A stretch of DNA of 64,000 nucleotides, taken from assembly GCA_036735545.1 (NCBI GenBank), contig DAINOD010000009.1:1-64000 (forward strand). Direction: 5' to 3'. The notes beneath the pieces are model-generated. The model worked only from the letters and a program-made list of their open reading frames with translations, was not told the origin of the DNA and ran no database searches. The stretch comes from Rubrimonas sp036735545. GTDB lineage: Bacteria; Pseudomonadota; Alphaproteobacteria; Rhodobacterales; Rhodobacteraceae. The stretch's first letter is position 1. Each line of letters begins with the position of its first letter. The translations under genes were made by a program, and so were the position numbers. This document shows positions 16,136 through 24,200 of this stretch, one piece after another.

Positions 16136-16202
16136 GCGGCCGGAGCGCACTCCGCGCGGAGCGAAGCGCGGTTCGGGAGATTCCGCGCCTCGACCGGATC
16201 GG

Positions 16203-17063
16203 CTAGAGCGTCGCCGCGAGCCCCGCGGCCCCGACCAGCAGCGCGACCGCGCCGACGCAGGCCTGCAGCCCCGCGGCGACCCGGCCGAACGCGGGGCCCG
16301 AGGCGGTCAGCGCCGCCTCCCGCGCCGCGGCGGCGGCCAGCGCAGAGGCGACCGTGACCACCGCGACGCCCGCCGACATCGCCAGCACCGCCAGAGCGCC
16401 CGCCACGGGCACGCCCGCCGCCCAGGCCACCGCCAGCGTGATCATCGCCCCGCCGCATGGCCGCGCGGCGATGGCGGCGACCAGCGCGGCGCCGAAGCGC
16501 GCGTCGAGGCGGGCGTCAGGGGGCGTGTGACGGTGATGGTGGTCGTGGTGGCCGCAACCGCAGGCGGGCTCGGCGGTCCAGAGGCCCCGCAGGCCGCGCC
16601 AGCCCAGCCACAGGCCGAGCGCCACGAGCGTCGCATGGCCGATCGGCGCGAGCGTGGCGTCGCTGCGGGCCAGATCGCGCAGCCCGAGACTCCAGGCGAG
16701 GCCCAGCGCGCCGTAGACCACCGCCACCGCCACAGCCCCCTGCGCCAGCGACCCCGCCGCCGCGAGGCCGGCGAGGCGCCGGGCGCTGGCCCGCGTGCCC
16801 GCCGCCGCCGCCGCGATCAGCGCCTTGCCGTGGCCGGGCCCCGCGGCGTGGGCGACGCCGTAGGCCGCCGCCGAGCCCATCAGCCAAGCCAGCGCGCCGG
16901 GCTCGCCGGCCCGCAGCGCCATCACGGCGCGTTGCAGCGCGTTCTGCATCGCGCGCTGCCACGCCGCCGCCTCCGCGCCGAGCGCGGCGAAAGCGCCTGT
17001 GCGCCAGAGCAGCAGCGCCAGGGCGACCGCGACGACCAGCGCCAGCGCGGCCCTCAGCCGCAT
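16203..17063 (-). CDS. NicO-family (RcnA-like) metal transporter
   Basis: A 286-residue inner-membrane protein with about six hydrophobic segments. The NicO signature HAAGPGHGKA is near residue 74. A His-rich cytosolic or periplasmic loop lies near 170-180 (CGCGHHDHHHRH), followed by ARPCGGAMITLAVA near 205. The family moves nickel and cobalt. Here, however, it follows znuA and DUF1007 in a row, beneath a Zur-like operator, so zinc is a plausible substrate. Its start overlaps the DUF1007 stop by 10 bp. Confidence 0.85.
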   Translation of the reverse strand: MRLRAALALVVAVALALLLWRTGAFAALGAEAAAWQRAMQNALQRAVMALRAGEPGALAWLMGSAAAYGVAHAAGPGHGKALIAAAAAGTRASARRLAGLAAAGSLAQGAVAVAVVYGALGLAWSLGLRDLARSDATLAPIGHATLVALGLWLGWRGLRGLWTAEPACGCGHHDHHHRHTPPDARLDARFGAALVAAIAARPCGGAMITLAVAWAAGVPVAGALAVLAMSAGVAVVTVASALAAAAAREAALTASGPAFGRVAAGLQACVGAVALLVGAAGLAATL

Positions 17064-17698
17064 GTCAGCAACGCCTTGTCGGCGAACAGCGCGCCCACGT
17101 TCGGATCGTCCGGCGTCTCGTCCGGCCCCAGCGCGAACAGCGAGGCCAGCAGGTCCGTGGCCTCCCCCATCGGGTTGAAGGGGTTGTTGTAGGTGCGGCA
17201 GGCTTCCGCGCCGGCGCCGGTCACGGCAGGGGAGCCGATCAGCGTGTAGGCCACGAAGAACTCCGGGTCGTAGATCTCGGCCGTGAAGCGCGCGCCGCGC
17301 GCCGGCGTCGGATCGGCGAGGGCGCGGGCGAAGCGGATCACCAGCGCGCCGTCCTCGAAGCCGGCGTCGATCTCCTGCGGCGGGCCGAGGTCGAGCGGCG
17401 CGCCGTCGCGGCTGAGCACGCCCTCGCCGCCGAAATCCAGCGCCCAGCCGGGCTGGAGCGCGGCGACGGCCGCCAGTCCCTCCGCGTCGGGTTCTGCGAC
17501 CGGATCGAGGCCCAGTTCGGCGAGGATCAGCGCGGAATAGAACGGCTCGAAACGCCAGGCGATCTCCAGCGCCGCCAGCCGCCCGGCGTCGTCGAGCCGG
17601 AAGCCCACCCGGCTGTCGATGAAGACATGCGGGTGCGCTGCGGCCGGCGAGGCGGCCAGCGCTAGGAAGGCGGCGCAGAACTGGGCGGAGCGGCGCAT
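17054..17698 (-). CDS. DUF1007 family periplasmic protein
   Basis: A 214-residue secreted protein with a signal peptide of about 21 residues (cleavage after AAA, exposing HPHVFID). The mature N-terminus HPHVFIDSRVGF is the family signature, and an N-terminal His-Pro-His is a likely metal ligand. DUF1007 proteins are nearly always coupled to NicO-type permeases and are treated as their periplasmic partner. It lies 41 bp after znuA and overlaps the NicO gene, making a three-gene znuA-DUF1007-NicO unit. Two cysteines (EACRTYNN and LLTCG at the end) may pair. Confidence 0.85.
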   Translation of the reverse strand: MRRSAQFCAAFLALAASPAAAHPHVFIDSRVGFRLDDAGRLAALEIAWRFEPFYSALILAELGLDPVAEPDAEGLAAVAALQPGWALDFGGEGVLSRDGAPLDLGPPQEIDAGFEDGALVIRFARALADPTPARGARFTAEIYDPEFFVAYTLIGSPAVTGAGAEACRTYNNPFNPMGEATDLLASLFALGPDETPDDPNVGALFADKALLTCG

Positions 17699-17739
17699 GG
17701 CCGAAGACTTGGCCCGCCGCCCCGCAAGTGGCAAGCCCC

Positions 17740-18801
17740 TCAGGCGCCGGGCTGCAGGCAGCCGGCGAGCCCCGCGGCCAGATCGCGCATCAGCCGCGGA
17801 TAGAGCCCCGCCCCCGGCGCCAGCCCCGCGCCAAGCGGGTCGAGCACCGCCGATCGCACGCCCGTCCCCTCGGTCAGGGTGGCGACGAGCGCGGGCGAGA
17901 ACTGCGGCTCGGAGAAGACGCAGGCCACCTCGTCGGCCTCGATGCGTCCGCGCACCTCGGCGACGCGGCGGGCGGAGGGCTCGCGCGCGTCGCTGAGAGA
18001 GACGGCGCCCGAGGCCGGGAGGTCGAACCGCGCCTCGAAATACTGATAGGCGTCGTGGAATACGATGTAGCCCTTGCCGCGCGCCGGCGCGACGCGGGCC
18101 GCGATCTCCCGGGTCAGCGCATCGATCTCGGCGCGGCCGGCGGCGGCGTTGGCGGCGTAGGCCGCCGCGTTGGCCGGATCGGCCCGGGACAGCGCCGCGG
18201 CCATCGCGTCGAGCCAGATCGCGGCGTTGGTCGGATCGAGCCAGAGGTGAGCGTCGAAAGCGCCGTGGGCGTGGTCGTCGTCGTCGTCGTCGTGGTCCGC
18301 GTGCGCCCGGTCGTGCGAATGCCCGTGGCCGTGTGCGTGGCCATGGGCGTGCCCGTGCCCATGGGAGTGGCCTTGGGAGTGGCCGTGCCCGTGCGACTGG
18401 CCGTGGCCGGCTTCGGCGTGGTCGTCGCCATGGTCGTGCGGCTCGAAGCGGGCGTCCTCGCGGATCGGCAGCCTCACGAGGCCCTCGACCTCGGCCAGTT
18501 CGACCACCGTGGCGCGCTCCGCCAGCGAATCGATGGCGCGTTCGAGCCACGGGGCGAGCGCCTCCCCGACCCAGAACACCACGTCCGCCTCGGCGAGCGC
18601 CGCGGCCTCGGAGGGCCGCAGCGCATGGGAGTGCGGCGAGGCGCCGGGCGGCAGGATCAGCGTCGGCTCGCCGACCCCCTGCATCACCCGGGCCGCGAGC
18701 GAATGCACCGGCGCGATGTCCGTCGCGACCCGCGGGGCGGCGGCGGCGGCGCCGGCGGTCAGCAGCGCGATGCCGGCGATTATCGCCGAATGGCGTGTCA
18801 T
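17740..18801 (-). CDS. znuA: Zinc ABC transporter substrate-binding protein ZnuA
   Basis: A 353-residue periplasmic cluster-9 solute-binding protein. A signal peptide (about 1-22) is followed by VATDIAPVHSLAARVM, with the first His ligand. A very long His/Asp-rich loop spans roughly residues 120-180, with about twenty His residues in HGH and SHGH repeats and a DDDDD run. HLWLDP and the C-terminal half follow, with FHDAYQYFEARF. The His-rich loop is typical of zinc rather than manganese binding proteins. GGAGGA precedes the ATG. It is divergent from zur, and the partner ATPase and permease (znuC, znuB) are on the other side of the shared operator. Confidence 0.94.
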   Translation of the reverse strand: MTRHSAIIAGIALLTAGAAAAAPRVATDIAPVHSLAARVMQGVGEPTLILPPGASPHSHALRPSEAAALAEADVVFWVGEALAPWLERAIDSLAERATVVELAEVEGLVRLPIREDARFEPHDHGDDHAEAGHGQSHGHGHSQGHSHGHGHAHGHAHGHGHSHDRAHADHDDDDDDHAHGAFDAHLWLDPTNAAIWLDAMAAALSRADPANAAAYAANAAAGRAEIDALTREIAARVAPARGKGYIVFHDAYQYFEARFDLPASGAVSLSDAREPSARRVAEVRGRIEADEVACVFSEPQFSPALVATLTEGTGVRSAVLDPLGAGLAPGAGLYPRLMRDLAAGLAGCLQPGA

Positions 18802-18885
18802 GGTTGGTCCTCCGTCGCGAATGGCGCGAGGCGGCGCGCCTTGCCGGGCGCGGCCGCCTGCTGTATCTCCGCAAGGGTTAGCGAT

Positions 18886-18898
18886 GTTATTCTGTAAC
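18886..18898. promoter_or_regulatory. Zur-like operator between znuA and zur
   Basis: GTTATTCTGTAAC is an imperfect dyad with GTTA/TAAC arms, in an AT-rich patch within the 121-bp divergent gap. It lies 85 bp from the znuA ATG and 24 bp from the zur ATG. The position and the TTA-TAA dyad fit a Zur box controlling both directions and giving zur autoregulation. The match is to the general shape, not a scored motif. Confidence 0.6.
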
Positions 18899-18922
18899 GG
18901 TCAAGAGCGGATCCCGCCCACC

Positions 18923-19414
18923 ATGGCGACAGAACCCGGCCCCGCCGCCTTCGAGGCGCACGACCACGGCCGCTGCCGCGAGGCTGGGATGGCCGCGGCG
19001 CGCCGCTACTGCGCCGAGCGGGGGCTGCGGCTGACCGAGACGCGCGCCCGGGTGCTGGAGATCCTGCTGGAGGCCCACGCCGCGCTCGGCGCCTACGACA
19101 TCCTGCGCCGGCTGACCGCCGAAGGCGTCGCCGCGCCGCAGCCGCCGGTCGCCTATCGGGCGCTCGACTTTCTCGTCGCCAACGGCTTCGCCCACCGCAT
19201 CGAGAAACTGAACGCCTATGTCGCCTGCGCCCTGCCCGGCGCGCCCCACGCCGCGGCCTTCATGATCTGCCGCGACTGCGGGGCGGTCGCCGAGATCGAG
19301 GGCGGCGCGGCGGCCGAGGGGCTCGGCCGCTCCGCCGACCGGCTCGGCTTCGCCATCGACGCCGCGGTGGTGGAGGCCGAGGGGCGCTGCCGGCGCTGTC
19401 AGGAGGCCGCTTGA
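18923..19414 (+). CDS. zur: Zinc uptake regulator Zur (Fur family)
   Basis: A 163-residue Fur-family repressor. The winged-helix domain occupies about 15-95 (AERGLRLTETRARVLEILLEAHAALGAYDILRRL). The dimerisation domain holds two zinc-type cysteine pairs, ICRDCGAV near 115 and CRRCQ at the end, and there are extra His/Cys residues at the N-terminus (HDHGRC). With zinc bound it should repress the divergent znuA unit and its own zur-znuC-znuB operon. The ATG at 18923 fits the domain; an alternative ATG further up at 18884 would overlap the operator. Its stop overlaps the znuC start as TTGA. Confidence 0.92.
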   Translation: MATEPGPAAFEAHDHGRCREAGMAAARRYCAERGLRLTETRARVLEILLEAHAALGAYDILRRLTAEGVAAPQPPVAYRALDFLVANGFAHRIEKLNAYVACALPGAPHAAAFMICRDCGAVAEIEGGAAAEGLGRSADRLGFAIDAAVVEAEGRCRRCQEAA

Positions 19415-20184
19415 GCGCGCCCGCGACCACCGCGCTGGTCGAGGCGCGCGGCCTCGGCGTGACGCTCGGCGGCCTGCAGGCGCTGCGGGACGTCGATTTC
19501 CGGATCGCGCGCGGCGAGATCGTGACGGTGGTCGGCCCGAACGGCTCCGGCAAGACGACGCTGTTGCGCGCGCTGGTCGGCGCGCAGGCGCCTTCGGCCG
19601 GCTCGGTGCGCCGGATGGCCGGCCTGCGCATCGGCTATGTGCCGCAGCGGCTTGCGCTGGAGCGGGCGATGCCGCTGACGGTCGAGGGTTTCCTGCGGCT
19701 CGGCGGCGGCGACCGTGCGGCGCGGGCGGCGGCGCTGGCGGCGACGGGCGTCGCCGAGGCCGCGGACCGCCAGCTCTCGGCGCTGTCGGGCGGGCAGCTC
19801 CAGCGGGCGCTGCTGGCGCGGGCGATCATGCGCAGGCCCGACCTGCTGGCTCTCGACGAGCCGACGCAGGGGCTCGACCAGCCGGGCGTCGCGGCCTTCT
19901 ACCGGCTGATCGAGCGACTGCGCACGGAGCTGGGCTGCGCCGTGCTGCTGGTCAGCCACGACCTGCACGTCGTCATGCGCGCCTCCGACCGCGTGGTCTG
20001 CGTCAACGGCCATGTCTGCTGCGAGGGCGCGCCGACGCAGGTCTCCGCAGCCCCCGCCTATCGCGCGCTGTTCGGGCTCGGGACGGAGGGCGCGCTGGCG
20101 CTCTATCGCCACGAGCACGACCACGGGCACGATCACCCGCACGGCCGCGATGCTTGCGCGCCGGCGCTGGAGGACGCGCGCTGA
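19411..20184 (+). CDS. znuC: Zinc ABC transporter ATPase ZnuC
   Basis: A 257-residue ABC ATPase. The Walker A GPNGSGKTT is near 48, the signature LSGGQLQRALLARA near 130, Walker B DLLALDEPTQGLDQPG near 150, and the switch His is in LLVSHDLH. The C-terminus is a His-rich tail (HEHDHGHDHPHG) that could sense or buffer zinc at the inner face. The start is TTG at 19411, supported by AGGAGG 6 bp upstream and by the exact TTGA overlap with the zur stop. It works with ZnuB and ZnuA. Confidence 0.94.
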   Translation: MSAPATTALVEARGLGVTLGGLQALRDVDFRIARGEIVTVVGPNGSGKTTLLRALVGAQAPSAGSVRRMAGLRIGYVPQRLALERAMPLTVEGFLRLGGGDRAARAAALAATGVAEAADRQLSALSGGQLQRALLARAIMRRPDLLALDEPTQGLDQPGVAAFYRLIERLRTELGCAVLLVSHDLHVVMRASDRVVCVNGHVCCEGAPTQVSAAPAYRALFGLGTEGALALYRHEHDHGHDHPHGRDACAPALEDAR

Positions 20185-20984
20185 CGCTGCTCGACGGTTT
20201 TCTCGCGCGCGCGACGCTGGCGGGGATCGGCGCGGCGCTGGCGGCGGCGCCGCTGGGCTGCTTCGTGGTGTGGCGACGCATGGCCTATTTCGGCGACGCC
20301 ACGGCCCACGCGGCGCTGCTTGGCGTCGCGCTTGCCCTGGCGGTCGAGGTTCCGGTGTTCGGCGGCGTGCTGGCGGCGGCGCTGGGCATGGCGCTCTTCA
20401 TCTCGCTGGCCGCCGAGCGCGCCTACGCCGCCGACACGCTGCTGGGGGTCGCGGCGCACTCGGCGCTGGCGCTCGGCGTCATCGCCGCCTCGCTGCTGCG
20501 CGGCGTGCGGGTGGATCTGGAGGCCTATCTCTTCGGCGACATCCTCGCCGTCACCCGCGGCGACGTGGCGGTGATCTGGGCCGGCGCGGCGACGGTTGCG
20601 GGGCTGCTGGCGTGGCGGTGGCGAGGCCTCCTGACCGCGACGCTCAGTCCCGACCTCGCCGCGGCGGAGGGAATAGACCCGCGCCGGGAGCGGCTGGCGC
20701 TGATGCTGGCGCTCGCCATCCTGGTGGCCGTCGCGATCAAGGTGGTGGGCGCGCTGCTGATCACGGCGCTGCTGATCGTGCCCGCCGCCGCCGCGCGCCC
20801 GTTCGCACGCGGCCCCGTCGCCATGGCGCTGACCGCCGCGGCGCTCGGCGCCGCCGCGGCCGTGGGCGGGCTCTGGGCGTCGCTGCGCTTCGACACGCCG
20901 GCGGGACCGTCGATCGTCGCCGTCGCGGCGGCGACCTTCGTGGTCGCCAACGTCCTGAGCTTTCTGCGCCGCAGACCGGCGTGA
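20181..20984 (+). CDS. znuB: Zinc ABC transporter permease ZnuB
   Basis: An inner-membrane permease of the ABC-3 family with about seven to eight hydrophobic segments. GCFVVWRRMAYFGDATAHAALLG is the conserved N-terminal segment, and VKVVGALLITALLIVPAAAA-type residues lie near the C-terminus. No ATG or GTG starts the frame close enough. I propose CTG at 20181, preceded by GGAGGA 6 bp upstream and overlapping the znuC stop as CTGA, mirroring the TTGA junction of zur and znuC (267 aa). A TTG at 20154 would add nine residues but lacks a ribosome-binding site. The function is well supported; the start codon is not proven. Confidence 0.9.
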   Translation: MTLLDGFLARATLAGIGAALAAAPLGCFVVWRRMAYFGDATAHAALLGVALALAVEVPVFGGVLAAALGMALFISLAAERAYAADTLLGVAAHSALALGVIAASLLRGVRVDLEAYLFGDILAVTRGDVAVIWAGAATVAGLLAWRWRGLLTATLSPDLAAAEGIDPRRERLALMLALAILVAVAIKVVGALLITALLIVPAAAARPFARGPVAMALTAAALGAAAAVGGLWASLRFDTPAGPSIVAVAAATFVVANVLSFLRRRPA

Positions 20985-21019
20985 CGCGCCACGATCGCCC
21001 CGATTGCGCGCAGTTCATG

Positions 21020-21048
21020 TTGCAACCGCGAGGTGACTTGCCTAAACG
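21020..21048 (+). promoter_or_regulatory. Candidate promoter of the polyketide synthase operon
   Basis: The 240-bp gap 20985-21224 holds no gene. TTGCAA at 21020-21025 and TAAACG at 21043-21048 are 17 bp apart in its most AT-rich part. A second, incomplete stress-promoter-like element (GGAAC at 21134-21138, with CGCTT instead of CGTT) lies nearer to the start. Neither is strong. Confidence 0.3.
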
Positions 21049-21224
21049 CGGGTAAAATACGGGGGCGTGAGCGGCCCCGCGCCGCAGGGCGACGTCCGGT
21101 CGAGGGGGCTACAGCCGATCCATGCGCGCTTTGGGAACCTTCCTGCCTCCCGGGCGCTTGAAGGAGCCGACTGTGCGGTTCAGTATGATGAGCCATTCGA
21201 CGAAGCGGCATTCGGGAGAAGGCG

Positions 21225-24200
21225 TTGCTTGAACGCGTGATGGCGCACGAGGCCGCCATTCTCGGCTATGCGTGTCGCCTCCCCGCGGCCAGCGACGCAG
21301 ACGCTTTCTGGCGTCTGCTGACGGAAGGCCGCTGCGCGATCGGCGAGATCGGCCCGGACCGCTGGTCGAAGGCGGCCTTCCTCAATCCGGACCGGACGGC
21401 GCCGGGGTCCACCTACAGCGCAGCGGCGGGGCTCGTCGAAGACGTTCTTTCGTTCGACGCCGGCTTCTTCGGCGTCAGCCCGCGCGAGGCGGTGCAACTC
21501 GACCCCCAGCAACGCATGATCCTGCAGACCGCATGGGAGGCGCTGGAGCACGCCGGCCTGACGCCGGCTCGGCTGAAGGGCGAGCGGACCGGGGTCTACA
21601 TCGGCTGCTCCGGACTGGACTACGGCAACCTGCTGCACGCGGACCCCGCCGCCAGCGACAGCCAGTTCATGACCGGCAACACGCTGAGCATCATCGCCAA
21701 CCGGCTGGCCCACTTCATCGACGCGCAGGGCCCGAGCTACGTCATCGACACCGCCTGCTCCTCCTCGCTCTTCGCCTTCCACGCCGCCTGCGAGGCGATC
21801 CAGGCCGGCGAGATCGACATCGCGCTGGTCGGCGGCGTCAACCTTCTGATGTCGCCGATGCCCTTCGTCGGCTTCTCGCGGGCCGGGATGTTGTCGCCGA
21901 CCGGGCTCTGCAAGCCCTTCGACGCCTCGGCGGACGGCTATGTGCGCGCCGAAGGCTGCGTGGTCTTCGTGCTCTGCGCCCTCGACGTGGCGCAGGAGTC
22001 GGGAGACCGGGTGCGCGGCATGGTGGTCGGAACGGCCGTGAACAGCGACGGGCGGGCGGGCGCGCTGTCGGTGCCGAACGGCGCCCGGCAGGCGGACCTC
22101 ATGCGCCGGGTCTATGGCGGCTCGGGCGCCTCGCCGGACGATCTCGCCTTCGTCGAGGCGCATGGCACCGGCACGGCGGTAGGCGACCCGATCGAGGCCC
22201 GCGCGATCGGCGAGGCGCTCGGCCGCGCGCGCTCGGCGCCGCTGCCGATCGGATCGGTCAAGTCCAACATCGGCCATCTGGAGCCGGCCTCGGGTCTGGC
22301 CGGCCTGCTCAAGGCGCAGATGGCGCTGGAGCGCGGCGTGCTGCCCGGCACGCTGCACCTGCGCCAGCCCAACCCGGAGATCCCCTTCTCGGCGCTGAAC
22401 CTGACCGTGGCGCGCGAGGCCGAGACCATCGCGCCACGCGACCGGCCCTGGCTCGCGGGCGTGAACTCCTTCGGTTTCGGCGGCGCCAACGCCCATGTCG
22501 CCATACGCCAGCCGACCGCCGAGGAGGCGGCGCCCCGCGCGGATGCGGTCCAGCCCGACGGGCAGGCGCCGCTGATCCTGTCCGCCGCCTCGGAGGAGGC
22601 GCTGCGCGCGCTCGCCGCTCTCTGGCGCGACCGGCTCGCGCGCGCAGGCGCCGCCGAGGGAGCCCGGCTCGTCGCGACCGCGGCGCACCGGCGGGCGCGG
22701 CTGCAGCGGCGGCTGGTGGTCTGCGACACCGGGCCCGCGGCGCAGGCGGCGGCGCTGTCGGCCTTTCTCGAAGGCCGCGACGAGGGTCGTTGGGCGGTGG
22801 AGAGCGCCGCCGGGAGCGACGCCGGGGCCGTGGCCTTCGTATTCGCCGGCAACGGCGCCCAGTGGCCCGGCATGGGTCTCAGCGCCTACGGCGCGGACGC
22901 GGCGTTCCGCGACAGCTTCGACGAAACCGCCGCGCTGGTGGCGGCGGAAGGCGGTCCGGACCTCGCGGCGGACTTGCGCGCCGCCGACCTCGCGAAGCGG
23001 CTGCACGAGGCGACCGTGGCCCAGCCGCTGATGCTGGCGCTGCAGATCGCCGTCGTGGACGCGCTGGCGGCGCGGGGCGTGCGCCCGGCGGCGGTGGCGG
23101 GACACAGCGTCGGCGAGGTCGCCGCCGCCTGGGCCGCCGGCGCGCTGACGCGGGCGCAGGCCGCGCGGCTGGCGATGCGCCGCGCCCGGCGCCAGCGGCC
23201 GCTGCTCGGAGCCGGGGCCATGGCCGCCATGCTGGTCTCGGCCGAAGCGACGCAGGAGCTGATCGCGGAATCGGGGATCGAGGGACTCGAGATCGCCGCC
23301 GACAACAGTCCCCGCGGCGCCACCGTTTCGGGCGAACCCGCCGCGATCGAGGCGCTGCTGGCTCTGGCGCGCCGCCGGCGCATCGCGACCCGGCGGCTGC
23401 GCGTCGACTACCCCTTCCACTCGGTCTTCATGGAGCGCATCCGCGACGGGCTGATGGCCGACCTCGCGGCGCTGGAGCCCGAGGCCGGACATACCCCGTT
23501 CGTTTCTACGACCGATGGCGGCGTGGTCCCTGGCGAGGCGCTGGACGCCGACTACTGGTGGCGCAACGCGCGCCAACCCGTGCGCTTCCGCGAAGCGGTG
23601 CTGGCGCTGGGAGCGATGGGCGCGCGGGTCTTCGTCGAGATCGGTCCCCAGCCCTCGCTGCAGAACTATGTCGCCGACACGCTGACGCCGACCGGCGCGC
23701 CCTTCGCCGTGCTGCCCACCCTGCGCCGCCAGGGTCGGGACGCGGAGGACCTCGGCGTGATCGCCGCCCGGGTGCTGGCGGCGGGGGGCGCGGTGGACGA
23801 AGCGGCGATGCTCGGCGCCCCCAGCCCCTATGCGGCCGAGGGGCCAGCATATCCCTGGCGGCGTCAGAGCTATCGCTTCGACATCGCGCCCGACGCGCTC
23901 AACACGCTGCGCCACCCGGCGGCGCGCGGCCTGCTCGGCTGGCGCGCGCGCGGCGGCGAGGGGCCGTGGCGGCTGCGCCTCGATCTGGCGACGCATGGCT
24001 GGCTGGCCGACCACGCGGTGGACGGCGTGGCCACCGCGCCGGGCGCGGCCCTCGCCGAGATCGCGCTGGCGGCGGGGGCGGAGGCGCTTGGCGACGGGCC
24101 GATCGAGCTCGTGGACTTCGACATCCTGCGCGCCGCGACCCTGACGCCGGGTCAGCCGGTCGATCTGCGCACCACGGTCGAGCCCTGCGGCGCGGTTCGC

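Noticed and set aside
16150..16161. Palindrome CTCCGCGCGGAG between the HAD and NicO genes
   Set aside because: No loop to speak of and no T-run; a GC-rich palindrome of this size is expected by chance.
18245..18440. Dense short repeats in znuA that could look like a CRISPR or satellite
   Set aside because: They are His codon repeats of the metal-binding loop, in frame and without spacers.
21134..21159. EcfG-like element before the PKS
   Set aside because: GGAAC is present but the -10 reads CGCTT rather than CGTT at either allowed spacing, so it is only a near match.
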